NCBI GenBank assembly: GCA_023443455.1
Contig: JAEZUE010000105.1
Location: 1-64,000 of the forward strand
Reading direction: 5' to 3'
Source: Verrucomicrobiota bacterium
Lineage (GTDB): Bacteria; Verrucomicrobiota; Verrucomicrobiia; Opitutales; Opitutaceae
Length of the DNA: 64,000 nt
The position numbers were made by a program, and so were the translations under genes. Of this stretch, positions 24,109 to 33,634 are shown piece after piece (the stretch's first letter is position 1; every line of letters starts with the position of its first letter). The notes under the pieces are model-generated. The model was given only the letters and a program-made list of their open reading frames with translations, did no database searches and was not told where the DNA came from.

Positions 24109-25431
24109 TCATTTGGCGTGCTGCGCCTTCAACCAGGCCGGCGCAGACTCGGCCGGGCGCCGCTCGACGCCAGCCACCTTCGAGGATTGGGCGAGACGCG
24201 CCAACGTCTCCTCGAACTCGGCCAGCACGACGCGGCGGCCAAAACGGCTGACCCACGCCAAACCGCTCGCGGCCCACGAGGCCATCCGGCCGGTGCTTGC
24301 ATGCGCCATCTCGTTCGCCGCCCGCATCACCGCATCCGGATCTCCGGGAGGTGCAACCAGACCGAAACGCCCGGCGACGACCGCCCGCGCAAGCTCGCTG
24401 GTCTCGTCCGCGACCGCCAATACCGGTTTCGCGCGACCGAGCACGGTCAACAGCTTGCTGGGGAAAAAGAATTGTCCGGAGCCCTTCTGCTGCGTGATCA
24501 CCGCCACATCGGCGGCGACCAGCATCTCCGCGAAGCCCTCCTCCGACTGCAGCGGGAGGAAATGAACCGACTCCACTCCTTCGGTACGGGACTGCTCGAC
24601 CAACGCCTCCTTGCCCGCGCCATCTCCGGCGATGACCCACGAAAGACGCGCGGGATTGGCGCCCTTCCGCCTGGCGGCCTCGAGCAAGACGCCAAGGCCC
24701 TGCTTCACCCCGACATTCCCGGAATAGACCAACAGGAACGAGTCCAGCGGCAGACCATGACGCCGGCAGAACGAAACCTTGGCAGCGACGGCCTCGGCGC
24801 AACCGGCTGCACCGGGGAGCTCGTCGGGCACCCAGTTGGGGAAATATACCCTGCGGCGGTCACCGACACCTTTCTCCCGAAATGCGGTCAACATCCCGTC
24901 GGAGATCCCGGAAACCGCCGCCGCCTTGCAATACGCAAAACGTTCAAGTGCATACAGCAACCGGGTGAACATTCCCGGCTTCAGCATGCCGAGCCCGACT
25001 GCGGCATCGGGCTGCATATCTTGCACATGAAACAAATAGGGGCGCCTCCATAGACGCGAAACCAACCAGACCGGAAAGCCCAACGGCAACGGTGGCGATA
25101 TCGCCACCAGCACATCCGCGCGCTTGAGCGTCAGCACGCGCAGCAGCGAGGTCACGATGAAGCTCGCCTCATGGAACATCCGCTTCAACGCCGTCACCTT
25201 CCGGGGTACATAATGCCAGCACCGGTGCACATGCACACCATCCACACGGTCGGTACGATAAAGGCGCGACCGGTCATCCGGCTGTTTCCGCCATTCCGGA
25301 TAATACGGAAAGGCTGTGACCATTTCCACCTCATGCCCTTGGGACACGAGCCATTCGGCCATGCTCGCGTTGAACGGGCCGATGCCTGTGACCTCAGGCG
25401 CATAATTGATTCCCCAAATAAGGATTCGCAT
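24109..25431 (-). CDS. Glycosyltransferase family 4 (WcaI-like)
   Basis: 440 residues, GT-B fold glycosyltransferase related to colanic-acid WcaI proteins. N-terminal acceptor domain: MRILIWGINYAPEVTGIGPF, EVEMVTAFPYYPEW, DVLVAISPPLPLGFPVWLV, PYLFHVQDMQPD. C-terminal nucleotide-sugar domain: LLVYSGNVGVKQGL, then GSGQFFFPSKLLTVLGRAKP, then GLVAPPGDPDAV. It probably adds a sugar during exopolysaccharide or O-unit assembly at the cytoplasmic membrane. It stands alone, without other polysaccharide genes nearby. The leader (25432-25500) is less GC-rich and may contain the promoter. Confidence 0.88.
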   Translation of the reverse strand: MRILIWGINYAPEVTGIGPFNASMAEWLVSQGHEVEMVTAFPYYPEWRKQPDDRSRLYRTDRVDGVHVHRCWHYVPRKVTALKRMFHEASFIVTSLLRVLTLKRADVLVAISPPLPLGFPVWLVSRLWRRPYLFHVQDMQPDAAVGLGMLKPGMFTRLLYALERFAYCKAAAVSGISDGMLTAFREKGVGDRRRVYFPNWVPDELPGAAGCAEAVAAKVSFCRRHGLPLDSFLLVYSGNVGVKQGLGVLLEAARRKGANPARLSWVIAGDGAGKEALVEQSRTEGVESVHFLPLQSEEGFAEMLVAADVAVITQQKGSGQFFFPSKLLTVLGRAKPVLAVADETSELARAVVAGRFGLVAPPGDPDAVMRAANEMAHASTGRMASWAASGLAWVSRFGRRVVLAEFEETLARLAQSSKVAGVERRPAESAPAWLKAQHAK

Positions 25432-25655
25432 TGTTTATAGAAACGATGGGGACCAGATATCGCAGGTCAAAGAGACCGCTCGCGCGAAGCCCCTGATCGT
25501 TATACCCGGGAAACCCCTAGTCTGCGTTCCTTGACTTCGCCCGCCCCTCGCCAACGATCAGCGGCGCGCCGCCGAGATCGACACACGTCCGCCTGCGATG
25601 GGCCTTGTGCGGTACGCCAATCATCCCGCCCCGAACCTTCGGCCACCCGGACCCA

Positions 25656-28226
25656 ATGAAAGTGACGAAGAAGACCGTCCTACTCTCCCTCGCCGTCGCC
25701 GCTCCCGTCCTACTCGGCGGTGGCTACGTCCTCGCCAAAAAAGTCGCCTGGCCCCGCTACAAGCAATACCGCGCCGCCAGCTTCGAGCGCAGCGCCCGCG
25801 ACTACCTCGCCCAGGGCGACTTCGACAACGCGATGCTCTTCGCCCGCAAGAACCTCGCCGCCGACCAGAGCAACGTCGCCAACTGGCGCCTCGCCGCCGA
25901 GATCACCGAACAACGCGACGATCCGAACGCCCTCTTCTACCTCCAGCGCCTGCTCGCCGTCGATCCGTCCCTCGACAACCGGCTCCGCCTCATCCGTTTC
26001 GCCCTGGCGCGACGCGCCGACGCCGTCGCCGAAAAAGCGATTTCCGGGGCCGGGGCCGAAGCCCGCGACTCCGCCGAATTCCACGAACTCGCCGCCCGCG
26101 CCAGCCTGCGGACCGGCAAGACCATCCAGGCCAAATTCCACCTCATCACCCTCTGCAACCTCCGGCCCGACGATCATCGCGCCCGACTCGATCTGGCGAG
26201 AATCCGGCTCGACGAGTCCGGCCCCGATCTGCGCGGCTCGATCCGTTCCGAGATCAGGGGGTTGGCCAGCGACGCGACCGTCCGAATCGCTGCCCTCACG
26301 GCCCTCCTGGCCGACTCGATCGCCCACAAGGAATCGGCCGATTCGTTGGACCTCGTCGCCGAGATGCGCCGTGAATCCGGCCTGGAAATACCCTCGGCGC
26401 TCACCATCGCCAACGCCCTCCGGTTGTTCGACCCGCCCGCGTTCGAGACCTACTCCGCCGAACTGCGCCAACTCGCCGGCGACCGGCCCGCCGACATCGC
26501 CCGCGTCGGCATGTTCCTCATCCAATCCCAACGCTCCGGAGAAGTGCTCGACTGGGTCGCCGCCCTCCCGTCGCCACTTGGCAACGACTCGGTCGTCCAA
26601 CGCATGCGCGCCGCCGCCCACGCCGAACTCCGCCAATGGGGACCCTTGGCCGACTTCCTCAAGGCATCCGACTGGAAGGAGATCGAGTTCGAACGCCTCG
26701 CCCTGCTCTCCTACGCCCAGCAAAAACTCGGGCAGACCGCCGCGTTCGCCGAGACCTGGCGCCTCGCCCTGGCCCATGCCGCCGCGAACCAGGCCAAGCT
26801 CAACCTCCTCCTCCAGCACACCGCACAATGGCGTTGGGACGACCAGCGCTTCGAGGTCCTCTGGAAGCTCTTCCAGCTCGATCCGCGCGAGGCCTCGGTC
26901 CAGCGCCAGCTCTTCGCCCGCGAACGCGCCCTGGGCAACACCGCCAATCTCAACCGCCTCTTCGCCCGCCTGCTCGAGGTCGCCCCGGACGACGCGAGCA
27001 CCAAGAACAACTTCGCCTACACCTGCCTGCTCCTCGGCACCAACACCGCACGCGCCGAGATCCTCTCCCGCGAGGCCCTCGCGGCCGACCCCCGCAACGC
27101 CTATTTCGCGACCACCCGCGCGCTCGCCCTCCTGCGCACCGGCGCCGCCGACGAAGCCCGCGCCTTGCTCGCCGAGATCGGCGCCGTCCAGCTCTGGCAG
27201 CCCGAACAGTTGATCGTGCAGGCCGCCGTCCTCGTGGCCAATTCCGCCTTCGAGGCCGCCGACCAGCTCGTGGCCAACGCCACCCCGGCCGGCCTGCTCC
27301 CGGAGGAGCAGCACCTGCTCGCCGACACCCGTGCGAGCATCGAGAAACACCGCGCCTCCACCACGCGCACCGCCGAGATCTCCGCCGACGTCGCCGCCCA
27401 CCGCACTTCGACTGCCGCCCGGAGCCTGCTCGCGCTGTTGCCCCCCGGTATCCGCGAACAACCCACGCTCCAGATGGAGCTCGCCGACTCGCTCTACGCT
27501 CGTGACGAGTTCGCCCCGCTCGCCAAGGAGCTCGGGGCGACGACCTGGGAAAAGCACGACTTCCTGCGACTCGCCCTGCTCGCCCACGCGCAACGCCAGC
27601 TCGGGCGCACCTCCGCCTCGCGCGACACCTGGCGGCTGGCCATCAACACCACCGGCACCCGCACCGAACAACAACGCGCCCTCGCGACTCTCGCCGCCAC
27701 CTGGGGCTGGACCGACGAACGCATCGACCTGCTCGGCCGCATCCTCCAGCGCGCCGCCGACGACAACGCCGTGCTCGACGAGATCGTCGCCCACTTCACC
27801 CGCCTCCGCCGCACCGGCGACCTCGCCCGCACCTACGGCAGCGTCGTGGCGGCCGGAAACGCCTCGCCCACCGTCGGCGCCCGCTTCGCCTACTACAGCC
27901 TGCTGGTCGACATGAACACGTCCGACGCCCACGTCGCCGCCAAGACCGCTTTCGATCAGAACCCGTCCGACCTGTTCGCCGCCCGCGCCCTCGCCCTCTC
28001 TTTGTCCAAACAGGGCCAAGCCCACGCCGGCCTGCAACTGCTCGGGAATTTCACCACCCGCATCAGCCCCGACGTCGATCTTTCCCTCGTGCTCGCCCTC
28101 TTGCACGAAGCGACGGGCAACCTCGATGCCGCAAGCCAAAGCCTCGCCGCGTTCAACGCCGAGACCGCACTGCCCGAAGAAATCGCTCTGGCCGACGCCG
28201 CCCGCCAACGCCTGCAGGCCGACTGA
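25656..28226 (+). CDS. Membrane-anchored TPR-repeat protein
   Basis: 856 residues. The start MKVTKKTVLLSLAVAAPVLL provides a single N-terminal membrane anchor or uncleaved signal (about 7-26). The rest is almost entirely alpha-helical with TPR-like units, e.g. RDYLAQGDFDNAMLFARKNL, NAYFATTRALALLRTGAADEA and LARTYGSVVAAGNASPTVGA. It is likely a periplasmic scaffold. Similar large TPR proteins accompany exopolysaccharide or protein export systems, but the only such neighbour is the divergent glycosyltransferase. I cannot name a specific family. The upstream in-frame extension to 25605 is less likely because the membrane anchor would then not be N-terminal. Confidence 0.75.
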   Translation: MKVTKKTVLLSLAVAAPVLLGGGYVLAKKVAWPRYKQYRAASFERSARDYLAQGDFDNAMLFARKNLAADQSNVANWRLAAEITEQRDDPNALFYLQRLLAVDPSLDNRLRLIRFALARRADAVAEKAISGAGAEARDSAEFHELAARASLRTGKTIQAKFHLITLCNLRPDDHRARLDLARIRLDESGPDLRGSIRSEIRGLASDATVRIAALTALLADSIAHKESADSLDLVAEMRRESGLEIPSALTIANALRLFDPPAFETYSAELRQLAGDRPADIARVGMFLIQSQRSGEVLDWVAALPSPLGNDSVVQRMRAAAHAELRQWGPLADFLKASDWKEIEFERLALLSYAQQKLGQTAAFAETWRLALAHAAANQAKLNLLLQHTAQWRWDDQRFEVLWKLFQLDPREASVQRQLFARERALGNTANLNRLFARLLEVAPDDASTKNNFAYTCLLLGTNTARAEILSREALAADPRNAYFATTRALALLRTGAADEARALLAEIGAVQLWQPEQLIVQAAVLVANSAFEAADQLVANATPAGLLPEEQHLLADTRASIEKHRASTTRTAEISADVAAHRTSTAARSLLALLPPGIREQPTLQMELADSLYARDEFAPLAKELGATTWEKHDFLRLALLAHAQRQLGRTSASRDTWRLAINTTGTRTEQQRALATLAATWGWTDERIDLLGRILQRAADDNAVLDEIVAHFTRLRRTGDLARTYGSVVAAGNASPTVGARFAYYSLLVDMNTSDAHVAAKTAFDQNPSDLFAARALALSLSKQGQAHAGLQLLGNFTTRISPDVDLSLVLALLHEATGNLDAASQSLAAFNAETALPEEIALADAARQRLQAD

Positions 28227-28342
28227 TTTCCCGTCGCCCAAACCACGCGGTGGGCTGCTGACTGGGCGGCACCCGCGAATTGGCCCGGATTGCGCTTCCC
28301 CACCCGGAGATGGCCCATCACACTGCGCGCCTCTCAGCACAC

Positions 28343-30034
28343 ATGACCGCACCTACCTACGTCATCGGTCACCGCAATCCGGATTCCGACGCCATCTGCT
28401 CGGCCATTGCCTACGCCAATTTGAAGAATCTGCGCGGCGACACCTCCTGCGTGCCCGCCCGTTGCGGCAACTCCAACGCCCGCATCGACGCCATCCTCAA
28501 GCGCTTCGAACAGCCGCTGCCCGTCTACCTCAGCGACGTCACGCCCCGCGTGCGCGACATCATGAACGCCTCCGTGTTCAAGGTGAACAACCAGAACACC
28601 TGCGCCGAGGCCCTCGAACTGATCGACCAACACGACATCCGCACCCTGCCGGTCGTCGACGCCGGAAACCACCTCGAAGGCACCCTCTCCATCTTCCAGC
28701 TCGGCGGCTTCTTCCTCCCCCACATGAAGGAGGTGAAGCAGATGCGCCGGGTCCACGCCTCCCTCGGCTCGATCGCCCGCTCCCTCAAGGCGAAGGTCCA
28801 CCACCTCCGCGAACCCGACCGGATCGAGGATCTCTACGTGCGCATCGGCGCCATGGATATCCGTTCCTTCGGGCGCTATACCCAGACCGACAACCTTTCC
28901 TGGGAACAGACGATCATCATCGTCGGCGACCGCTGGGACATCCAACAGAAGTCCATCCAGAACGGCGTCCGCCTCCTCGTCATCTCCGGCGGCCTGCCGG
29001 TCGACGATGAAGTCGTGCAACAGGCCAAGGAAAAGGGCGTCTCGCTGCTCGTCAGCCCGCTCGACTCCGCCACGACCTCCTGGGTGATCCGCGCCGCCTC
29101 CACGATCGAGAACCTCGTCGACCGCAAGAACGTCACCTTCGACCCCGACACCCGCCTGTCCGAGGCGCGCCGCAAGGTCGCCGCCCTCTCCGGCGCCGCG
29201 TACCCGGTCGTCGACGACGAAAACCACCTGCTCGGCATCTTCTCCAAGACCGACCTCATCAAACCCGTCCGCACCCGCCTGATCCTCGTCGACCACAACG
29301 AGCTCACCCAGGCCGTGCCCGGCGCCGCCGAGGTCGAGATCGCCGAGATCGTCGACCACCACCGGCTCGGCGCCCCCGCCACCAACCAGCCGATCCTGTT
29401 CATCAACGAACCCGTCGGGTCGACCTGCACCATCGTCGCCAACATGTTCCGACGCGAGGGGCTCACCCCGTCCGCCGGCATCGCCGGTCTGCTCATGTCG
29501 GGCCTGATCTCCGACACGCTCCACCTCAACAGCCCGACCACCACCGAGAAGGACTACGAGACCCTCGGCTGGCTCGCCCCCATCGCCGGCATCAAGAGCG
29601 CCGCCCTCGCCGACCTCATCTTCAGCTCCGGCTCCGTCATCCTCGCCCAGACCCCGGCCAAGGTCATCGCCGCCGACAACAAGATCTACGAGGAGGACGG
29701 TATCCGGTTCTCCGTCTCCCAGGTCGAGGAACTCGGCTTCGGCAACTTCCGCGCCCACATCGAGGCGCTCGCCGAGGCCCTCGACCAGCTCCGCCGGAGC
29801 GAGAACCTGCTCTTCTCCTGCCTGTTCGTCACCGACATCAACACCCAGAACTCGCTGATGCTGGTGAAAGGCGACGCCGACTTCATCGCACGGATCTCCT
29901 ATCCACACGCCGACCGCGAAGATACCTTCGACCTCCAGGGCATCGTCAGCCGCAAGAAGCAGCTCATCCCTTTTCTCGCGAGCACCCTGCACGGCGCCCG
30001 CAACGACGGGCTCCTCCCGGCCCCCTCAGTGTAG
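28343..30034 (+). CDS. ppaC: Manganese-dependent inorganic pyrophosphatase with CBS/DRTGG insert
   Basis: 563 residues, family II (DHH) pyrophosphatase that hydrolyses PPi to phosphate. Metal-binding motifs are GHRNPDSDAICSA (His10, Asp14, Asp16), LVDHNE and EIVDHHR, with a DHHA2 C-terminal domain ending SRKKQLIPFL. Between the first and second DHH motifs there is a regulatory insert: CBS motif 1 (VRDIMNASVFKVNNQNTCAE), a DRTGG-like domain (TIIIVGDRWDIQQKSI...GVRLLVISGG) and CBS motif 2 (YPVVDDENHLLGIFSKTDL). In such enzymes the CBS pair binds adenine nucleotides and tunes activity. It is cytoplasmic. The ATG at 28343 is chosen because the motif starts 9 residues later. Confidence 0.95.
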   Translation: MTAPTYVIGHRNPDSDAICSAIAYANLKNLRGDTSCVPARCGNSNARIDAILKRFEQPLPVYLSDVTPRVRDIMNASVFKVNNQNTCAEALELIDQHDIRTLPVVDAGNHLEGTLSIFQLGGFFLPHMKEVKQMRRVHASLGSIARSLKAKVHHLREPDRIEDLYVRIGAMDIRSFGRYTQTDNLSWEQTIIIVGDRWDIQQKSIQNGVRLLVISGGLPVDDEVVQQAKEKGVSLLVSPLDSATTSWVIRAASTIENLVDRKNVTFDPDTRLSEARRKVAALSGAAYPVVDDENHLLGIFSKTDLIKPVRTRLILVDHNELTQAVPGAAEVEIAEIVDHHRLGAPATNQPILFINEPVGSTCTIVANMFRREGLTPSAGIAGLLMSGLISDTLHLNSPTTTEKDYETLGWLAPIAGIKSAALADLIFSSGSVILAQTPAKVIAADNKIYEEDGIRFSVSQVEELGFGNFRAHIEALAEALDQLRRSENLLFSCLFVTDINTQNSLMLVKGDADFIARISYPHADREDTFDLQGIVSRKKQLIPFLASTLHGARNDGLLPAPSV

Positions 30035-30380
30035 CCCCTATCCGGATGGCGAAATCGCCCACCCCGGAGGTTCGCCGCTCGCCGGCGCCCTCCATGGCTG
30101 GATGACGAGGCCATCCACACGGGCGAAAATCACACGAGACCCGGGGCGCCTGCGGGGGCTGGAGCCGCCCCCGCCCTCCCTGCCTCGCACGAAGCAAGGC
30201 GGCGGGCCTTGCAGTCGTAGATTGCCTACCGTCTCGCGCGAATCCGCCCGTTCGATCTTCGGTGTCCAAAGTTCGGTGATCGATGTTCGTTTGGGGTCGC
30301 CCGCCCGCGCATCCCCGCCCGCGACCGCCAGTCGCCAGCCCTTTGACTCCGGCCCCGAATCTGCGCAGCCTGCCCGCTGC
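30035..30380. other. Leader of the ABC exporter unit, with heptamer repeat
   Basis: 346 bp without a credible gene. It contains six consecutive 7-mers at 30250-30291: GTTCGAT, CTTCGGT, GTCCAAA, GTTCGGT, GATCGAT, GTTCGTT. The upstream part is GC-rich (GGGGGCTGGAGCCGCCCCC around 30156-30174 can fold). The promoter for the exporter genes should lie here but is not recognisable. Confidence 0.5.
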
Positions 30381-31061
30381 ATGACCCGAACTCCGATCGT
30401 CCGGATCCGTGAACTCTCCCGCGTCTTCCGTCAGGGCGAGATCAACGTCACCGCGCTCAACCGCATCTCGCTCACCATCGACGAGGGCGAGTACCTCACC
30501 CTCATGGGCCCATCGGGTTCGGGCAAATCGACCCTCCTCCACATCATCGCCGGCATCGATCGGCCGACCTCGGGCGACTGCATCGTGCAGGAGCACAACA
30601 TCGCCGCGCTCGACGAGTCCGAACTGGCCGACTGGCGCAACCAGAACGTCGGCTTCGTCTTCCAGACCTTCAACCTCATCCCCGTCCTCACCGCCTTCGA
30701 GAACGTCGAGCTGCCGCTCCTGCTCACCCGCCTCTCCGGCAAGGAGCGTCGCCGCCTCGTCACCACCGCGCTCGAGATGGTCGGCCTCGGCGACCGTATG
30801 AAACACCTGCCCCGGCAACTCTCCGGCGGCCAGGAACAACGCGTCGCCATCGCCCGCGCCCTCGTCACCGACCCCAAACTCGTCGTCGCCGACGAACCCA
30901 CCGGCAACCTCGACTCCCACTCCGCCACCGAGGTCCTCGAGATCCTCCAGACCCTCAGTCGCGACGCCGGAAAGACGGTCATCGTCGTCACCCACGATCC
31001 CAAGGCCGCCACCTACGGCACCCGCAGCATCCACCTCGAGAAAGGCGAACTCGTCACCTGA
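30381..31061 (+). CDS. ABC transporter ATP-binding protein (LolD/MacB type)
   Basis: 226 residues, the usual size for ATPases that work with FtsX-type permeases. Walker A GPSGSGKST, Q-loop FVFQTFNLIPVL, signature LSGGQEQRVAIARAL, Walker B LVVADEPTGNLD and the switch His in VVTHD are all intact. The ALDESELADWRNQNVGFVFQ segment is typical of the MacB/LolD group. It is followed by two permease genes and a membrane fusion protein, so it energises a tripartite-type exporter acting on lipoproteins, peptides or small molecules. The substrate cannot be read from the sequence. Confidence 0.95.
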   Translation: MTRTPIVRIRELSRVFRQGEINVTALNRISLTIDEGEYLTLMGPSGSGKSTLLHIIAGIDRPTSGDCIVQEHNIAALDESELADWRNQNVGFVFQTFNLIPVLTAFENVELPLLLTRLSGKERRRLVTTALEMVGLGDRMKHLPRQLSGGQEQRVAIARALVTDPKLVVADEPTGNLDSHSATEVLEILQTLSRDAGKTVIVVTHDPKAATYGTRSIHLEKGELVT

Positions 31062-31086
31062 GCGTGGCGACGCCGCTCCGCCCCCG

Positions 31087-31168
31087 CCCGTTCCTGTCTC
31101 CGTTCGACCTTCCCCGTTCCCAGTTCCGAGTTCTCCACTTTCCGCTTTCCGCCTTGCGGTTTCCCGCG
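31087..31168 (+). repeat. Heptanucleotide repeat ending at a start codon
   Basis: Clear 7-mers run from 31113 to 31168: CCCGTTC, CCAGTTC, CGAGTTC, TCCACTT, TCCGCTT, TCCGCCT, TGCGGTT, TCCCGCG. The last unit abuts the ATG of the first permease. Upstream units (31087-31112) are less regular. Confidence 0.6.
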
Positions 31169-32314
31169 ATGACCATCCCCGGTTTCATCCTCAAAAACGC
31201 CTTCCGCAACAAGCGCCGGGCCCTGCTCTCGGTCCTCAGCGTCGCGGTCAGTCTGGCACTGGTGGTGATCCTCCAGGTGTTCCTCAACGAGCTGATGAAC
31301 CCGCCCGAGGATGCCGGCACCGCGCTCCGTATCGCCGTACGCAACAAGGTCTCGATCGCCGCCCCACTACCCGTCCGCCAACGCGCCATCATCGAACGCC
31401 TTCCCGGCGTCGAGGCCGTCACCCCGCTCACCTTCTTCGGCGGCACCTACAAGGGCGAGGGCACGACCTATTGGGCCCAGTTCGCGATGGAGCCGGGGCA
31501 ACTCGAAGCCGTCTTCGGCGAGGCCAGACTCCCCCGCGAGCAGCTCGCCGCATGGATCGCCAACCGCACCAGCTGTCTTGTCGGCATCGATACCGCCAAA
31601 CGCTACGGCATGAAGGTCGGCGACCGGGTCCCGATCACGGGCAACATCTACCCGATCGACCTCGAACTCACGATCGCGGGCATCTACGAGGGCACCACCG
31701 ACGACCGCAACGTCTTCTTCCACCACAAGTACCTCGACGAACTGCTCGGCGACCCCGGCACGGTCGGCATGTGGTGGGTGAAAGCCCGCGACGCCGACTC
31801 GGTCTCGCCGGCGATCGACGCCATCAACGGCGCGTTCGCCAATACCTCCGCCGAAGTGCTCGCCGAGACCGAGCGCGCCTTCCAGCTGAGCTTCGTGTCC
31901 ATGTGGGCCAACATCCGCCTGCTCATCTCCTCGATCAGCTCGGTCGTGGTCTTCGCCCTGCTGCTCGTCTGCGCGAGCACCATGAGCATGGCCGTGCGCG
32001 AACGCCTCCGGGAGCTTTCGATCCTCAAGGCGCTCGGTTTCCGTCGCCACGAGCTTTTCGCCTTCATCCTCGCCGAAAGCTTCGGTCTGGCCGCCGCCGG
32101 CTTCGCCCTCGGCGCCGGGGGCACCTGGGGCATGCTTTCCCTGGTCGATGCGCCCACGCTCACCGGCGGCCTGTTCCCCACGCTCACCGTCACCCCGCGC
32201 ATCCTCGGCATCGCCGCCGTCGTGGCCGCCGCGCTCGGCATCGTTTCCAGCCTCATGCCCTCCTGGTCCGTCGCCCGCCTCAGCGTCGTCGAAGGCCTCA
32301 AGACCTTGGACTGA
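31169..32314 (+). CDS. FtsX-like ABC permease, first subunit
   Basis: 381 residues with the MacB/FtsX plan: an N-terminal helix (NKRRALLSVLSVAVSLALVV, about 14-33), a ~220-residue periplasmic domain (IERLPGVEAVTPLTFFGGTY...), then three C-terminal helices (LISSISSVVVFALLLVCAST, FILAESFGLAAAGFALG, ILGIAAVVAAALGIVSSLMP). The cytoplasmic loop RERLRELSILKALGFRRHEL is the conserved coupling segment that contacts the ATPase. It forms an unequal pair with the next gene. Both probably co-assemble with the ATPase at 30381. Confidence 0.9.
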   Translation: MTIPGFILKNAFRNKRRALLSVLSVAVSLALVVILQVFLNELMNPPEDAGTALRIAVRNKVSIAAPLPVRQRAIIERLPGVEAVTPLTFFGGTYKGEGTTYWAQFAMEPGQLEAVFGEARLPREQLAAWIANRTSCLVGIDTAKRYGMKVGDRVPITGNIYPIDLELTIAGIYEGTTDDRNVFFHHKYLDELLGDPGTVGMWWVKARDADSVSPAIDAINGAFANTSAEVLAETERAFQLSFVSMWANIRLLISSISSVVVFALLLVCASTMSMAVRERLRELSILKALGFRRHELFAFILAESFGLAAAGFALGAGGTWGMLSLVDAPTLTGGLFPTLTVTPRILGIAAVVAAALGIVSSLMPSWSVARLSVVEGLKTLD

Positions 32315-32335
32315 ATCCACCGACCGCCGCCACCC

Positions 32336-33499
32336 GTGCTGCATCTCTTCAAATACCACTTCCGCTCGGTCTTCGTCCGCTGGCGCTCCACTGTCGCCAC
32401 GATCCTCGGACTCGCGCTGGTCGTCGCGGTCTTCGTCGTCCTGCAGGCCCTCGCCGCCGGCATCGAAAGTTCCAGCGGCAACACCGGCGACCCGCGCAAC
32501 CTGCTCGTCGTGCGCCAGGGCGCCCTCGCCGAAACCACCAGCGTCGTCACCCGCGAGCAGTACAACATCATCCGCTACCAGACCAGCGTCGCCCGCGACA
32601 CCGACGGCCAGCCGCTCGCCACCGCCGACGTCGACATCATCCTCAACCTCCCGCGCATCGACGGCTCCGGCAGCGCCAACGCCTTCCTGCGTGGCGTCGG
32701 CCCGCAGGCGCGCCAGCTCCGCCCGCAGGTCACGCTCGTCGCCGGCCGCTGGTTCGAGCCCGGCCGGCGCGAGGTCGTCGTCGCCCGGCGCCTCGCCGCC
32801 CGCTTCGCCGCCATGCGCCTCGGCGACCGCTTCAAGTCCGGCGGCGTCGAGCTGACCGTCGTCGGCCATTTCGACGGCGACCGCAGCGCCTTCGACTCCG
32901 AAATCTGGATGGATGCCGACGAGGCGCGCAACGCCTTCGACCGGCCCGACTTCTCCAGCGTGCTGCTCCGCCCCGCCTCCGCCGACGCGGCCGCGACGCT
33001 CAAGCCGCTGCTCGAGGCCGAACGCCGCCTCAAGATGAAGGTCGTGCCCGAGATCGACTACTACCGGGAGCAGACTCGCTCCGCGATGCTCCCGCGCCTG
33101 CTCGGCAACGGGCTCGCGGTGATCATGTCGATCGGCGCCGTCTTCGCCGCCATGAACACCCTCTATGCCAGCGTGGGCGCCCGTACCCGCGAGATCGGCA
33201 CACTGCGCGTGCTCGGCTACCGCCGCCGCAGCATCCTGCTGGGTTTCCTCCTCGAAGGCGCCCTTCTCGCCGCCATCGGCGGCGTGCTCGGCTGCATCTT
33301 CGCCCTGCCGATGCAGGGCTACAGCGCCGGCACCATCGGCTGGGAAACGTTCACCGAGACTGTATTCGAGTTCCAGATCACGCCCGCGCTGGCCACCAAG
33401 GGCGTGCTCTTCTCGGTCGGGGTCGGTCTCGTCGGCAGTTTTCTTCCCGCTCTCCGCGCCTCCCGCCTCCCCGTCATCGCCTCCCTCAAATCTGTGTAG
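32336..33499 (+). CDS. FtsX-like ABC permease, second subunit
   Basis: 387 residues from a GTG, 21 bp after the first permease. The N-terminal helix follows FKYHFRSVFVRWRSTVATIL. The periplasmic domain includes RGVGPQARQLRPQVTLVAGR and IWMDADEARNAFDRPD, as in MacB-type periplasmic core domains. C-terminal helices follow GNGLAVIMSIGAVFAAMNTL, and the coupling loop is RTREIGTLRVLGYRRRSILL. Two different permeases per ATPase suggests a heterodimer, as in some Dev/MacB-like exporters. Confidence 0.9.
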   Translation: MLHLFKYHFRSVFVRWRSTVATILGLALVVAVFVVLQALAAGIESSSGNTGDPRNLLVVRQGALAETTSVVTREQYNIIRYQTSVARDTDGQPLATADVDIILNLPRIDGSGSANAFLRGVGPQARQLRPQVTLVAGRWFEPGRREVVVARRLAARFAAMRLGDRFKSGGVELTVVGHFDGDRSAFDSEIWMDADEARNAFDRPDFSSVLLRPASADAAATLKPLLEAERRLKMKVVPEIDYYREQTRSAMLPRLLGNGLAVIMSIGAVFAAMNTLYASVGARTREIGTLRVLGYRRRSILLGFLLEGALLAAIGGVLGCIFALPMQGYSAGTIGWETFTETVFEFQITPALATKGVLFSVGVGLVGSFLPALRASRLPVIASLKSV

Positions 33500-33555
33500 A
33501 ACCACCATTTCTCACCGTCACTCGAGGCGTCTCCTCGCAGTTGAGCATCACGCCC

Positions 33556-33632
33556 ACTTCCCCTTCCGCACTTTCCGGTTCCCGCACTCCCGCTCCGGCT
33601 CTCTCGCGTCCCGAGTTTTCCGTTCCGAGTTC
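33556..33632 (+). repeat. Heptanucleotide repeat, 11 units, 2 nt before a start codon
   Basis: Eleven consecutive 7-mers: ACTTCCC, CTTCCGC, ACTTTCC, GGTTCCC, GCACTCC, CGCTCCG, GCTCTCT, CGCGTCC, CGAGTTT, TCCGTTC, CGAGTTC, then CA and the ATG of the fusion protein. Related in composition to the tract at 31113-31168. Confidence 0.6.
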
Positions 33633-33634
33633 CA